This document shows positions 12,000 to 25,060 of a stretch of 64,000 bases of DNA, in pieces; within the stretch, counting starts at the first letter, position 1, and every line of letters starts with the position of its first letter. The position numbers were made by a program, and so were the translations under genes. Source of the DNA: Sternotherus odoratus (lineage: Eukaryota; Chordata; Testudines; Kinosternidae); assembly GCA_032164245.1 (NCBI GenBank), contig JAVMKO010000003.1, positions 87,588,390 to 87,652,389 of the forward strand, written 5' to 3'. The notes under the pieces are model-generated. The model was not told the DNA's origin, did no database searches, and was given only the letters and a program-made list of their open reading frames with translations.

Positions 12000-12850
12000 A
12001 AGGACTAATTTAAATATGCCAGACAAGAATGAATTTTTGGCCCAAACAGAGTTAAAAGGGGGTTTCCAAGTAATCTCTAGCCAGAGGCAAATGTGTTATC
12101 TCTGGTTATGCAAGAACCCAGCTATGCCATGAGAGAGGAGATTGTCTACTCATCACCTGTGGCCAGAATACCAAGATAAAAGGCCCAAAGGCATAAACGG
12201 GGGACTCACAGATTCATGGGAGCGCTTGTTCTGAGTTAACAGCTGTTAGGAACTAGTTACACAGAAAAAAACCTTGGGGTTTGAAAGACAGGTTATCTGT
12301 CAGAGCCCTTGCTGGAGTTGGGGTGATCTCTGGTAAGCTTATCAGCATGTAGATAGATTATTTTATCGTTTTAATGTGTTTTCTCTGTAATGCTTTCACC
12401 TTAAAAAATGTGCTGTGCTGTAGAAAGGGCAGCTGGCAATTACACTGTGTATAGCTACCGAGGAGAAAGCAAAGTAGGCTTGTTTAGGTAGTCTGCCTTG
12501 CTGGGAAACTCACAACATTTGGCAAGGAACTGTGCAGCCTAGAAAAACCCCAGTCAGGAGGGAGAGATGAGGGTCTCTGTCCAAGAGAGGTGATCGCTGA
12601 GAGGCAGGCCGGGAGCTTACAGGGGGTGCCTTGGCTACTAAGCCTGAATTGTAACACCTTGCAAAAATTGAGTGTTAACTCATAGTCTTGTTCTCCTGAT
12701 TCCTCAGACAGCCTGAAATAAGTGCTCTGAGCGGTGTGAGATGTCCTAGTTTTTTTGAATGGCGTGTCTAGAACCTCAACTGTATCCAGCTGCCAGAACC
12801 TCCAGCTTTCCATAGCAACTTCTGTAATGAAACTATCCATTTTCAATTCA
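12000..12850. repeat. Possible LTR-like or other dispersed repeat
   Basis: Moderately GC-rich sequence with little resemblance to the surrounding AT-rich DNA. No inverted termini or duplication found. I suspect LTR-derived DNA from its texture only; low confidence. Confidence 0.2.
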
Positions 12851-12989
12851 AGATTTTATAGCGATTGTACTATAAAATAACGGTGAATATTGTTGTGATT
12901 GTATTATTCATTTGCCTATTTAATTCAAGTAAACCTTCCATTTTTATCTTGATGGAAGCTGCCACAAAATCTGCAGCCTATTACATCCG

Positions 12990-13300
12990 AGTCTGCAGAA
13001 TTCAAGCATTCAGAAGTCATGAGTCAGGCCCTAAAAATGTTGATTTGCTTAAAACTTATGAGATTTTTAATATAATACATTTGGAGTTCTTTTGATTTGT
13101 CTAAATTTGACTTTTGAACTTTTAGGGTTTCCATTTTTAACATTATCTAACAACCAGGAGGGCTGGACACTTGCTTTTCATATTTTAAATTAAAGCTGGG
13201 ATTTTAATGTACTTACATGACTCCGGGTTTAGAGCTTTAAGAAAAACATTAAATATCTTGAGACGTTCACTAAAATCATGAGATTTGCAACAATAGTTTC
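12990..13300. repeat. 'tcatgag...' dispersed repeat, copy 2
   Basis: Same order of blocks as 48670-48925: 'caaccaggagggc', a 'taaaattaaa'-like stretch, 'catgactcc', 'ttaagaaaaac' and 'aaatatc'. The copies are diverged, so the family is old. Confidence 0.55.
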
Positions 13301-15554
13301 ATCAAAGTAGGTTTTAAATGATTATTGAAGAGTTAAGAAGATCCTTATTTTTTGTGTAAACATAAGTAAAAACTTATCATTTAGAACTTTTTTGAGTAGA
13401 GGTGGTGGAGGACTGAAAGGGTTCCCAAGAGATTTCCAATGGGATACAGTGACCTCTAGTTTGAATCTGGCCCAGGTTGGTAATGACCAAAAGTTAAGTG
13501 GTTTATATTGATTGGAGTGAGTGAGTGGTCTCTGACTGAATAAACCTGGTGACTTTTTCTGCAGGAGGTGGGCTCCCAGCATAGGAGTGAAACACATTAG
13601 GGCTACATTACTGGATGAAGATGAGTTGTTTATATTTTGTTGCTTCAGTGAGTAGCTGTCTTCAATTGCCAGGGTTGCCAATCCAGGTTAACAAAATGTT
13701 AAAGAAAAGTCTATATGGGCTTTAGGCTAAAATAAAATCTAATCATGTACAAGTTAAATAAAAAGGAGTGCTTTCTTATTATTACTCAGTGTTAATACCA
13801 GAATGAAAGAGTGCCAGAAAAGTGCATACAGTAAAGAAAATCACATGGGCTTGTAGGAATGTAAATAGTCTTAAAAATCAAACTGTTAAACAGGTAGGTA
13901 GAGAAGAACCAGAAAAGTAGGGAGCAGAGTAGAAGGTGGAATCTGAAATACAGACTGGCTGAAGAAGGCTGTGGAGAGATTAAGAGACATAGATAAGGAA
14001 AATATTGTGTATTTACCATGTTTTATAAGACAATTGTAATGGAAATGTATCATCCCATACACCCAACCTATCTGCCTACCCTTAACTTGATGTTAGTAGA
14101 AAAACAAATGGCATTTTACTTGGATGTCAAAATAGTGCTTGCCCCACGAGCACAGGGAAATTGAATTTTTCAGGCTGTATTATAGGGATAGAAGGTTGCA
14201 AGGTGGTTAGTCACCTAGCCTTTTATCTTCGGGGATCTTTACTCAAATCCTGTTTTAAGACCCAAGTAATAATGGGTTTAAAGATCTTCATCTATTTTGC
14301 AAACAAGAAAGTGGATTAAGATCTCCACATGCCTTGTCATTTGTGCTCCACGTAATCAAACCGCCATGTGAACTGGCAGGATGGGCAATCTGAAATGGAA
14401 GAACAGAAGGTGCTGGAGGACAGGATCGAGATGCACTGACAGCTGTGTAGAGGAAGCTTGTGCAGTTGCTGCTTTGCAGTATGTTCTAATCTAGCCAGTG
14501 TTGGTTGTGCTAGTTATTAGCCCCCCACTTTCATAACCACCAGCTCCAAAGCAAAATTTAAAAAACCTAAACCATATCACATTAATGCACTCCTCAAATC
14601 AGCATAAAGCAGAGATATAATTCCACCTGGAGCTTTGGGCTCATGGTTCATGATGTCACCCGAATCCCTTGATGGAATTATTATTGCTTTATTATGTATA
14701 AATAAGAGCACATTACACTTTTTATTATAATCCTTTAAAATAGAACTGAATCCCTTCACAAACTGCATTTTTATGTGTGCTTAGAGCAGAAGAAGCAGCT
14801 GGGTTGAAGAATGTTTCATCGTATATGCAATTTCTCCCCCTTTCCTTAATGAAGCGCTAGATACAGTAAATACAACAGCTGTTTGCCATGCAGCTAGAGA
14901 TGATGAGAGCAATGAAACATGATGCTGAATAAAAGCCATCTGCAACTTCTTGGCTTGGATTTCCCCACAGCAATTAAGTGCTTCGGTTTTACCCAGGATC
15001 TTTATATTACTGTGGAGAAAAACATAATCTTAAACTGTATCGCTTTAGAACATGCGCTTGGTATTGACAAATTGGGATGTACACCAAGAAGAGTTGTGAT
15101 TAATAACTGATAAATTTCTTGTGATCAAGTTCAAACGTTACTGTTTACCCAAGGTAGGATCTAGCAATGAAGACAGACATTTTCAAGGGAGTTAAAGAAC
15201 TAAATTAAATTAAACGCAGTCCTTTTTATGGATGCAGAGCTAATAGGCTCCATAACCATTTGCAATAACAAAACTCAGAAATTTACCAGTGAGATTTAAA
15301 CCTCCCCTTGACCTCTTCATTGGGATTTTGTAGCTAACTGGGGTACAACATGAAACCTTTTTGCATCAGGTTTGACTTATGGCACATTTGAATAACTGCA
15401 GCTAAATGCAACTTCCTGTACTATGTGATTTTGAACAGAGATGACACAACTATGAGAATATAAGAAATGTCGCTTTTAAAAATGCAGCGCTGCAATCTCC
15501 AGACAGTTCTATAATAGGGATTTTAGCAACACGACTGATATCAAGTTGATCTTA
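13301..15554. other. Unannotated DNA
   Basis: No exon or clear repeat; includes the weak candidate element at 14560-14775. Confidence 0.55.
14560..14775. other. Candidate conserved non-coding element (weak)
   Basis: Unique-looking, low-repeat AT-rich sequence with homeodomain-type ATTA/TAAT cores and a 'tgatgtcac' CRE-like core near 14652. No alignment was possible, so this is a guess about conservation. Confidence 0.15.
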
Positions 15555-15643
15555 GGTTGTTCTTCGAGTGCTTGTTCACATCCATTCCACATTAGGTGTG
15601 CGTGTGCCACATGTGCAGACGTCGGAAGTTTTATCCCTTAGCG
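15555..15643 (+). mobile_element. DIRS-family terminal fragment
   Basis: About 89 bp aligning with the left end of the element at 3176: 'ttcttcgagtgcttg', 'catccattccacattaggtg', 'ggaagttttatccct'. It is cut off exactly where gypsy RT coding sequence begins. Confidence 0.7.
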
Positions 15644-16530
15644 GACGAACGGAAGACCACTTTTTGTACATGCTATGGAAACTTCAGATACTTGCTAATG
15701 CCATTTGGCTTAACCAATCCCCCTGCAGCATTTCAGCATTTTATAAATGATCTGTTCAGGGATAGCCTGGACCCAGTATGTGATCGTCTACCTCAGTGAT
15801 GTACTGGTATTTTACAGAAAGTTGGAGCAGCACTACCAGCATGCTCAGTCTGTCTTGGAGAGCTTAGGGAAGCATGGTATTGTATGCCAAACTGGAAAAG
15901 TGCACTTTTGACCGGACTACCATTGAATTTTTGGGGTACACCATCTCCTCAGAGAAAATCAGCACTTCCTGGGCTTTACAGATTTTTACAGGAGATTCAT
16001 CAGCAAACTCCCAATTCAAAACCCACCTGACTTTCCTCCTCCTCCTCAAAGCCATGTAATTCACTTGGTCATCTGAAGCCCAGCTTGCTTTTGACCAGCT
16101 AATGGCTGCCTTCACCACATCCCCAATCCTGGCACACCTTCACCTCACTCATCTCTTCCCAGTGGCAGCAGATGCACCCAATGTGGCCAGTATTTTAACA
16201 GTGACTTGGAGCCCAGTCAGTTCTGCACCTTTGTACATTCTATTCTCAAACCCTTACCCCTGCAGAGATGAACTATGAGGAGGTGCTTGCTATAAAAACA
16301 GCATTTGAAGAATACCTTAAGTATCTTTGCAAGACCCGAGCATTGAACCAGAGGCAGCTAGGTGGGCTTGTTCTTTTCTTGGTTTAATTTCACAATTACC
16401 GACTATCTGGGAAAGTGAAAGGGAAAAGCCGATGCTCTATCATGGAAGGGGGAATACTACCGGGCAAGTGAAGAATCTACTTTCAAGCCCCCCTACTTCC
16501 TTGAGCCTGGTAACTTTGCCAATGACATAG
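15644..16530 (+). pseudogene. Ty3/gypsy (Sushi-like) pol relic: RT and RNase H
   Basis: Reverse-transcriptase landmarks are readable across several frames: [40 protein letters not shown], then a degenerate polymerase box reading YLSD near 15790, and FDRTTIEFLGYTIS near 15907-15950. RNase H-like pieces follow at about 16070-16400 (FDQLMAAF, MNYEEVLAIKTAFEEYL in another frame, then ARWACSF). Multiple frameshifts and stops make it inactive. LTRs, protease and integrase were not found. The family call rests on the RT motifs, which resemble vertebrate Sushi-class elements. Confidence 0.8.
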
Positions 16531-16764
16531 TTCAGTAAGACCTGCTCTCCTTCATCTAATCTGCCTAAAAAAATAAAAAGACCCACTTGCCCAAGGGACA
16601 CAGTCCATGCAGGATGGGATAATGTATTTTGATGAGCATATATATGTGCCCACAGAGCATCCCTGACTCGAGGTGTTGGGCCCCCTTTGCTGTTACATTC
16701 TGAGACCTATAGTTAGCCACTTTTTAATCCATTTTGTGTGTGCTACATTAATTTTATATTCAGT

Positions 16765-17220
16765 TTTCTTAATCAGAATGTTTTATGGCATCAAGTCTAA
16801 TGCTGTAGAGAAGTATAAGTAGATTGTCAACACTATTACCTTTATCAACCAAATTTATAATCTCATCAAAATAAAATATCAAATTAGTAAAAGATCTATT
16901 TTCCATCAACCCATCTTGATTCACATTAATTACATTATCCTCCTTTAATTCTTTAGTTATTGAGTTTAGTATCAGCTGCTCTATTATCTTGCTTAGGATT
17001 GGTGTCAGACTGACAGACCTATTGTTATTCACGTCACCTTGTTTACCACCAGTTTCTTCCCCGGTGCTCTAAAGCTTATTGAAAATCCAATAGTAATGGT
17101 CCAATGAGCTCCTCAGCCAGCTCTTTTAAAACCCTTGGATGCAAATTGTCTGTACCTGCTGATTTAAAAATGTCTGTCTTTAGTAGCTTTAGTTTAACAT
17201 CCTCTAAAGATACTAGTGGA
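16765..17220 (-). pseudogene. CR1-like LINE RT fragment
   Basis: The minus strand encodes NNRSVSLTPILSKIIEQLI, the conserved RT block equivalent to 'NYRPVSL', then a block resembling 'HGF...KSCLTNLI' and the start of the LDFSKAFD region. Upstream on the same strand (about 17100-17150) is a stretch resembling LHPRVLKELAEEL, also typical of CR1. Truncated at both ends. Confidence 0.75.
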
Positions 17221-19360
17221 ATTGAAAGAGTTATCGCCATATGATGAAACTAATATCATTATTTAGGTGCCTAAATCTGAGTTTCTCTCTCTTGGAAACG
17301 TGGCCCTAAATGTGGGTGTTAAGCATTTGGATAATCTGGCTGTGAGCTCTTTTGAAAATCTTGTATTTGGAGGTTTAGGATCTGGCAGTCAGGAAGGACC
17401 CTGGCATTTTAAAATGTCTGTGAACAGCACCTGTGTTGTGTTGCTAGGAGGTGCTCACTTGACATACTCCTTTCAATATTTTTAAAACTTAATTTCTGCA
17501 TATTGTGTTTCTCATGTTGTCTTTTTGGGTTTCTGTGAACTACAGGGGATAGGAAGTCCTAATTTAGGCAAATTACACAGTGTATCTGTTATGTTTTTTT
17601 CTCTTGGAAGACCAAACCAGTTTGAGGGTCTCAGATCTCTCCTATATTTTCTTGCTTTAGTGCTCGATGTTTTAACAAGCCATTGAAGAGTTTCCACTGT
17701 ATTTTGTACAGCCGGAAGGTAATTTTGGAACTAGCTTGAGAAATGGGAATGGGACCAGAGACTTCCCATGTGATACACTTGACTTGGTCTCCTTTTATCA
17801 TCTGTAAAACATGTTTCGTTTACTCTAGAACTGTTTGTTTTTAGATCCTGTTTATTTTAGCACAAAAGTAGGGTGGTACTTCAAATTACTTTCACGCTCC
17901 TGTTCAGTCTCTGCTGAGAATTTCTGTCAGTTGCCAGTTGCTAAATATATTTTCCATAAACTAACCATCACTGATTTTTCCATAATCCCGGAATAAAGCA
18001 AGAAATATTAATTTAAGGAAACACTTCTGGTTTTGCAGTATTTGTTCTCAGATGTGGCATTGAAATATATCTCTATAAAATTCAACAAGATAAGTAAAAT
18101 TAAATTTATTTTTAGGCTGAATCATAAGATTTTTCTCTTTTTGTCCCATTACCAATATATTAGAAAACTTTATCACTGTGCTTAAGGGTGGAGGAGATTT
18201 ATTTCTTGATATACTGACATGATGTATAATAACTTTCAGCCCTCCGTTAAACAAAGCAGTTTGGTTATGATTTTCATTTGTGCAGTGATTTTTTTTCCTT
18301 TTCTTTCCATTTTTCTTTTCATTGTGTTTTTTCTTTCCATCCCGTTTTTCCTTACAATGGCTGGTTTGGTTGCTTGCTCGCTTGTCTGATTTTTTTCTGT
18401 GTAGTGTTTTAGGTCAAATTTAGGATCTCACTTGATGTTTATTACATCTGGAAAACTTTACTGTCTGGAAGCTTTCCATCTGCTTTTTTAAAACAAATCA
18501 TTGAAGGGAGGAAAGGAAAGTATACATTTACTGTGAGCCTGTGAGCCTAACTTTGCTTTTTTCTGATCTGAGCCAACTGGGTTCCAATCAGAGAGCAAGT
18601 AACAGGTGGGAATTATTAATTTTCATCCAAATTGGGTTCTAATGTCTGTATTCTGGGAACAATAAGCTCTTAATCGTTCCTTATGAAAGAAGCCAAAAAG
18701 GACAGAAGTTGAACAGTTGGTTGAAGAGGGAGTAAGTGATGAGGATGTAGGACAGTCTGATGCTCTAATGAAGACAGTATGGTGCCGGAATGCGAATAAC
18801 TAGTCTGTGATAGGTCGTTATTTGTGAATATTACAAATATGAAGCAGAATCCGGAGGTGCATTATATTCAGGCAAACTCGTACTGATCTCAGTATGGGGT
18901 TTGGCTATTCAAAGACTAAGTACAAGTCTGATTAAGGTGCTCAGCTTTTTCCTCATCACATCTGTTTATTTTTATGCTTATTATTTTTCAATTTAAACAA
19001 TGTCCTCAGTCAGGACGCCCTTGTGAGCACCACCAGCAACCTACTGCACGGTACACTGACTGTGGAAATCAGCTGAGGGGACAGATGAAACAAAACAGTG
19101 TATCTGGCCTTCCGTATCCTTCCTCATGGTTTTTTTCCTTCCTGGGGGTTTCAGGATGAAGTATTTACAAAAAGACAAGATGAGCTGGTCTTGTACTGCC
19201 TGGAAACATAGGAAAAATCCCAGCCTAGCTCACCACACAGCCCTCCTTGCTACTGTCTTCCAAGCCAGTACAGTGGCTCTTATGCAGTGTCCTCTCGTTT
19301 GATTGCCCTGCATTCTCCAGCCCAGCTTAATTATCTATGATACTTATATAGACCCTCACT
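17221..19360. other. No recognised feature
   Basis: T-rich stretches around 18290-18400; otherwise nothing identifiable. Confidence 0.6.
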
Positions 19361-19449
19361 GCATGCATCCAATGAAGTGGGTATTAGCCCACAAAAGCTT
19401 ATGCTTCAATACTTTTGTTCGTCTTTAAGGTGCCACAGGACTCTGTGTT
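19361..19449 (-). mobile_element. Turtle-type SINE fragment
   Basis: Reads 'atccaatgaagtgggtatta', 'agcccacaaaagcttatgc' and 'tctttaaggtgccacaggac', the reverse complement of the SINE body also present at 39552-39632. The tRNA-like head is missing. Confidence 0.85.
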
Positions 19450-19489
19450 GCCCCTATTACTATTGTATCAGAGTGCCTCATAATCTTGA

Positions 19490-19580
19490 ATATATCTTAT
19501 CCTCACAACATCTATGAGGTAGGGAAGTGCTGCTATCCCAAACTTACAGATGAGAAACAGAGGCACAGAGACTTAGTATA
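19490..19580 (-). repeat. MIR-like SINE fragment
   Basis: 'tatgaggtaggg...cttacagatgagaaacagaggcacagag' type sequence, the reverse complement of the MIR 3' half. Confidence 0.65.
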
Positions 19581-19868
19581 GTTCTTCACTGCAAAGGTAA
19601 TTTGAATTATATACAGTCAAATGAGCAGAGCTCACACGAGCCCAACTACATTGTGTAATTAACAGTTCGGCTGCGCAGAATGATTCTGTTAGTGACATTA
19701 GATCACATTAGCAGCTGACAAGTAGTGCTAACTCAAACTGTAGCCTACATCCCTAATGGGCCAGTCCGCTCAAGTTAAAAGCATCAACACGTGATTTAAG
19801 AGTTTGTGGGAGGGCCGGACTAGAGTTAGGGACAAAACTAAGTTGACTTGTCAGTGAAGACAAACCCT
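19580..19868. mobile_element. TIR element, 'cttcactg' family
   Basis: Left end 'agttcttcactgcaaa' and right end 'tgtcagtgaagacaaaccc' are imperfect inverted repeats about 285 bp apart. Non-coding. A related pair of ends ('cttcactgca' and 'tgcagtgaag') brackets 36208-36703. Confidence 0.5.
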
Positions 19869-22800
19869 CAGTCACTTACTACAGATTGAAGAGGAATTCT
19901 GTCAGAGCAGGGAATTGGAACTGGGGGTCCCATGTCCCAGGCTGGCACCCAAACCACTGGAACATACATCATTCTATCTTCCCTAGGCACCAGTGCAGAG
20001 TAGTGGGAAACTGAGCTGAAGTTAACTCCTTGCTTCCTGGCAGCCTCCCCACCCCCTCATGGAAGGGTACCTGGTTTTTCTAATGCTGAATCTAAGTACG
20101 TGCTTGAGGATAGTGAGAAAAAAGGATGGTTTAGGGGTGGAAGGGAGTGAGAGAGAGAGAGAAAATGGTAGTAAGTGCATTTGAAAGATGGAATTATTGT
20201 TCAGGTTATATTCATGCCTGAGACATGGGGCTCTGCAGACACTAATGCCCCGTACAGCTGTGAAAGGAATCTGTTGTGGCCTTCCATAACATATTGTTGT
20301 CAAAAGAGCCTGGAAGTATGTTTGTGCAACATACTCCTGAGACGGAAGGGATATGAGGACAGTGTAAATCATACCCTGTCCCCTCTTCAGATACTATGAC
20401 TTTTCCTGAGATGTCTGGATAGCACCATAGAGACCACATGCATTTGTAGTAGCACTGTCAAGGAAGTACAGAATTCCAGTAGATCCTTGTTAAGTGCTTG
20501 TGAAACACATGTGCACTGCTAAAGGTACTTGGCAGCCCTATGTAGTTGCTCATCAAGGAGCAGAATTTGGCCTTGTGTTTCTCAGTTTACAAAACTAGAC
20601 AAATTTGCCTTTTCTGTTGTGGACTTGGACTTACTGCAGCAAGATTTCACTTTGCTTCTCATGAGGTGGAGAGGTGTGAATCAGCCATGTGAAACCCTTT
20701 CTGAACTTGTATCAGGACCATCACTCTGACAGCCTGACCAGTGTGCAGTTTTGGCCCTAGGGCAAGATGGTGACATTCAGGTGGGCTGTGCTCAGCTCCA
20801 GCTGTGGCTATCCCAAGGGAATATGTCCACTACCCACGTCTGTTATTTTAAGACAGCGATCAGAATTCATCTGAGATGGCCACTACCCACCCTGTTGAGC
20901 ACATTGCTAGCAGGAGGTCTAATTAACATTTTGCAGCACTGGCAGCCCAGTATGGAAACTACCATTCAGCCACCCACATTAAAACTTCAGTTGTTTCCTT
21001 CCATTGAATTAAAATACAGTAAATCAATTACATCATAATAGTTTTCCAAAGTTAAAACATTAGATGTATGGCAAGGCAAATGCATACAATGCCAGTTGAG
21101 TGGGTTGCTCAGAGGTGCATTACATTTGTCAGTTTATCTATCAGGGATTAGTTGCATTCTTTTTCTTCCCAAGTAAGAAAACAACAAGAAAAAATAAATA
21201 AATCTATCTTTCGGTTTGTTTTTGCTTCAGGAAGAATTGATATGTTATAGAATTTGAGAGTTTTATTTAAAATCACATTGATAATCTCAAAAGTGACATT
21301 TTACCCAGAGGCTCTAACATTTTACCATTTAAAAGAATTTTCCAGTAAGCTCTAGAAACAAGCAGCTTCATTTACTTTGTACCAAGTCCAGGAGTTATTG
21401 TTCTTGTCGGTGAATTGGGATAACATGCAGCTGCATAAACATGTTGATTCTGCTGGGTTAGAGACCATGATGTCAAACTCTGGCACCCTCTAGCAAGGCT
21501 GTATGTGAAGTCACAACATCTTCAAAAGAGGATTAGGGGTCTCAATATACCAGTATGTCTTTTATATCCTTTTGAGGAGAGAGAGAGTGTGAGAGAGACT
21601 ACATTCAAAACTGGATCTCTAGCAGACTAGTTGATAAATAAATAATAAATATACAAAATACTAAGACATAAATCCACAAAAATAAAGTAAGTCTGATTTC
21701 AGGCTGGCACATTCTCCCCTGCTTTTCCCAACTCTTTTATGATTAGACATAATAGTACCGGTGATCGTTGGTTTAAAAAAAAAAAAAAAGTTCACCACAC
21801 TGAGTTGATAAGTCATTCAACTAGGTACTAGGTCACTTAGAGTTCCCATTTCTGGGATACAGTCTCTCAGCAGTCCTAGGCAACCTTCCCATTCACTGCC
21901 TCAGCTCCATGCCACTCCCTCAGTGGCTGGTAGGGGAACTGGGCCCACCCTCTTCTCTGGGTTCCAGTCCAGGGACCCTCAGCTCAGCAGTTCTTGACTT
22001 TTCTGTATCAGCCTTCACTGCTCCTTCCCTGGACTATTACCTACAACTCTGTTTCCCTTCTCTCTGGGTGTACCAGCTCCAAGAGCCCTCTTCTCAGGGT
22101 GGTCTTCTACACTGTGGGGGGCAGGGTGTTGACCTACAATACGCAACTTCAACTATGCCATGAGCATACCTGATGTTACCCATGTAACTCAGTTTCATTT
22201 GTATGAATGTGGAATTGTTATTTTAGGTGGACAAGAAAAGGATTATTAAAAGCAGTGAGTATGCAAGTTCAATAGCTTGTTTTTTTGTAGAAACAGTTCT
22301 TTCAGTACATTGTTTATTGTTGTTAACTACTTCTTTTTTAGTGAGCAATAACTCAAGTTACTAACAGCAGAGTATAACCAAGGAATTTTCAGCTAACTAC
22401 TAAAAGGTGGCTCTGTTCTAAACAGTGACTGCAAATATGGCATGGGGTTGTCCCGTATTTCCCTTAATTATTCCAAATAAAATTGCTTCAATTTACAAGT
22501 AAAAAGATATTTTGGTTTTGTAGTATTAATAGTTAGGAAAAAACAAAACAAACTCATCCTGGCAACAGATATTAAAGATGAGTTGCACGAACAGCACAGC
22601 TGGCTCTCTGTTACCCGGCATATGAGGTGTGCCTAGGATGGAGTGTGGCCAGAGCATTTCTCCACCTTGGCTCTCCCTGGCTGCTGGAGCAGCTTATAGG
22701 GGCCATTAGAGCTGAGTCACAAGCTTGGGCAGCCCCTGAGGCTGCTCTAATATGTGCTGGCAGCACCAGGCTCAGAGAGGTGTGTTGCTTCCCTTTTTGG

Positions 22801-23386
22801 TTCCTACGGTTAGCTCATCACCAGTGCAGGGGGTGAATCAGGTTTTTCGTTGATCTTTAACAATTTGACTTTTTGCAAATCTTAACAAAATAGAAAATGC
22901 TTAGGATGGCAAACTTCAGCTTGGCACACTTTGAAATAGCCAGTATGTTTAGAGATTAATGTTATTTATAACGTTGATTTCCCTTCTAAATCTTTTGCTT
23001 CGCTAGGCTGACAGGTCCCTGATAATGTCAGCTTAAATGATGTCTGTCTTATCACTGAGAGAAATGCACAAATACAGATGGCTGTCACACTCTGTGCACC
23101 ATTAAAAGTCAACATTTACCCACTGTAATAGATACCCTAACCTTGCAAGTGGCTCTGCACAGGCAACCCATGGGCCCATTCGGCACCCCGCTGAATTTGG
23201 TGTGGCTCCATGAGAGCTCAGGGATCTATCCCTGTGAAGCTCCTTGCAGGATCAGGGCCTAAAATACTGCTGTGTGGTAACATTGGTTAACAGTGGACTT
23301 TTAATGGTAACCACTTTGTATCCATAATGTTTGTCAAGTGCTTTTTAATAACAAACATGTTCTAGAATTTCCCAGTAGAGGTTCTG

Positions 23387-23428
23387 TTCAGGAAAGCACT
23401 TAAGCATATCCTTAAGTGCTTTCCTGAA
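23387..23428. repeat. Perfect 18-bp inverted repeat with 6-bp loop
   Basis: TTCAGGAAAGCACTTAAG (23387-23404) is followed by CATATC and its exact complement (23411-23428). A third, diverged half follows at about 23432-23460. Probably part of an old palindromic dispersed repeat rather than a regulatory hairpin. Confidence 0.85.
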
Positions 23429-23794
23429 TAGATTTAAGCATATTGTTATGTGTTTTCCTGCACTAGAGCCAGACCGAGGGAATTTCCTTGCATTACTGTT
23501 TTCCAGAAATGAATTTCAGTGTAATAGCATAAAAATGTTTAAGTGCATCTAGTTCGCCAATAATAAAACTATTTTGTCAGATCCTTAATTTAAAATGAAC
23601 TGGCTGTCATTTTCTCCTGCATTCAGTGGAATTTGCTACCTAAGTCTTCAGATGAAAAATCTGTAGATGGAGTAAACAATTGAAATGATGTCAGACTAAA
23701 TCCATGCATATTGTACTGTCAAAAATGCTAACATCAGACTTATTAGATGGCAGTTATCAAGGGCAAATGAGGGGCTTTCTGGCTTTTTGATGAT

Positions 23795-23811
23795 GGGGGG
23801 GGGGGGGGGGG
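23795..23811. repeat. Poly(G) run, 17 bp
   Basis: Uninterrupted G-run; capable of slippage and of G-quadruplex contribution. Confidence 0.9.
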
Positions 23812-24789
23812 AAGGTTCCAGAGTAAAAGTGAGAGAGGAACATAAGTAACCAAGCAACATCCAGTCATGGGGAGTTAAGCACCTACTCATAAATGTGCTG
23901 CTTACAGTGATTAATAGAAGGTCCACAGGCCCTTTGAGGTAAAAATATACCCTTTGATGCACTGTATGTGAAGCATACAGTGTAAATCTTAAACACCAAT
24001 TTCCTGCAAAGTGTTACAAAGTTGAAGAGAAATAGTTATGGAAAAAAATTCTCCATAAATGCTCTGAAATTTCATTGTGAAATAGCTTTCTTCCTCGTTG
24101 GTGGTATGCTAGTTTGAAATCAAATGTATTAATTTATGATTGCTTTTTAACTGGAATGTTGACGTTTTCTTTAGCCCAGAAATTTTACCAAATACCTCAT
24201 CATGGGATAATTCTAGAAAGAGCCTGCAAGGTCTGGCCATCCTTGTTTGTTGCAGACAGTTCTTTGCTGGGTTGCTTTCAAAATGAAGGATTGAGCACAG
24301 GGCAATTGTTTATTAAATGAAAGTCTTCTCCATATATTTTCAAAAATATTTGATTTTGAATCCTGTTTTTAGAAGTTGTAGTTTTTCCTGTATAGTATTT
24401 GCAACTAAATTGATGTTCTTGTATGAAAACTGTTTGCTCGTTTGAAGGAGAGGTGTTTGTCCAGTTAAAGCTGATGATCAAGCTGTGTTACAGAGCTAAA
24501 TGTTGCCCTTTAGGAACAGCCATATGCAGGGGGCAATGCAGAACTATGTTTCCCTACAGGGCACTCTAGGAGGCTGTCTCTCCATGAGGTCTCCAGTGCA
24601 TAGAGAGTCTACGGAGGCTGAATCATCCTTTAGGATGATGCAGCCTGCTTACTGGAATGAGTCCAGTCCGTTCTTCAGGCCACTGAAGAAAAGAGCAGGG
24701 CCATGGTCGTACCTCCTCCCTGCCAACTTTGGATGTATGAAGGATGCTGTCCCTCCAGTCACTTAACTCTGTATAAACCAAGGAGCTAC

Positions 24790-25060
24790 TCACTGGCCCA
24801 TGTCCCAAAGACCACTCTCTAGCCTCAGGAGTCCACTCCATTTTCTTCAGGACTTCAGTTCTGTTTCTTCAGACTATTTAACATATCGCTATGCCCTTTC
24901 CTCCCTGACCCGGCTTCTCCTGCAGGGTTACGTTCACCCGAGAGTCACATACTGGGTTCTTTGCTCTGCTCTGGAAACTCCTGTAAGAGCCTAACAACTG
25001 CTTTTTATGAGGACCATCTGGTCTTCCAGCAATTCCGAGCCTTGCAGCCTCATCTAGGAG
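24790..25060. repeat. Dispersed repeat of unknown class, copy 1
   Basis: Homologous to 50430-50630: 'ctggcccatg', 'accactctc.agcc', 'ttttcttcagg', 'ttcagttctgttt', 'ctatttaaca', 'cttctcctgcagggg'-like and 'gcctgtgcagcct'-like blocks in the same order. The GC-rich, pyrimidine-biased texture suggests LTR-derived DNA; no termini found. Confidence 0.5.

Larger units (their letters stand above)
19869..24789. other. Unannotated DNA with GC-rich patches
   Basis: Contains GC-richer, repeat-textured patches at about 21870-22150 and 22600-22830 and the hairpin at 23387. No exon or RNA gene recognised. Confidence 0.5.
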
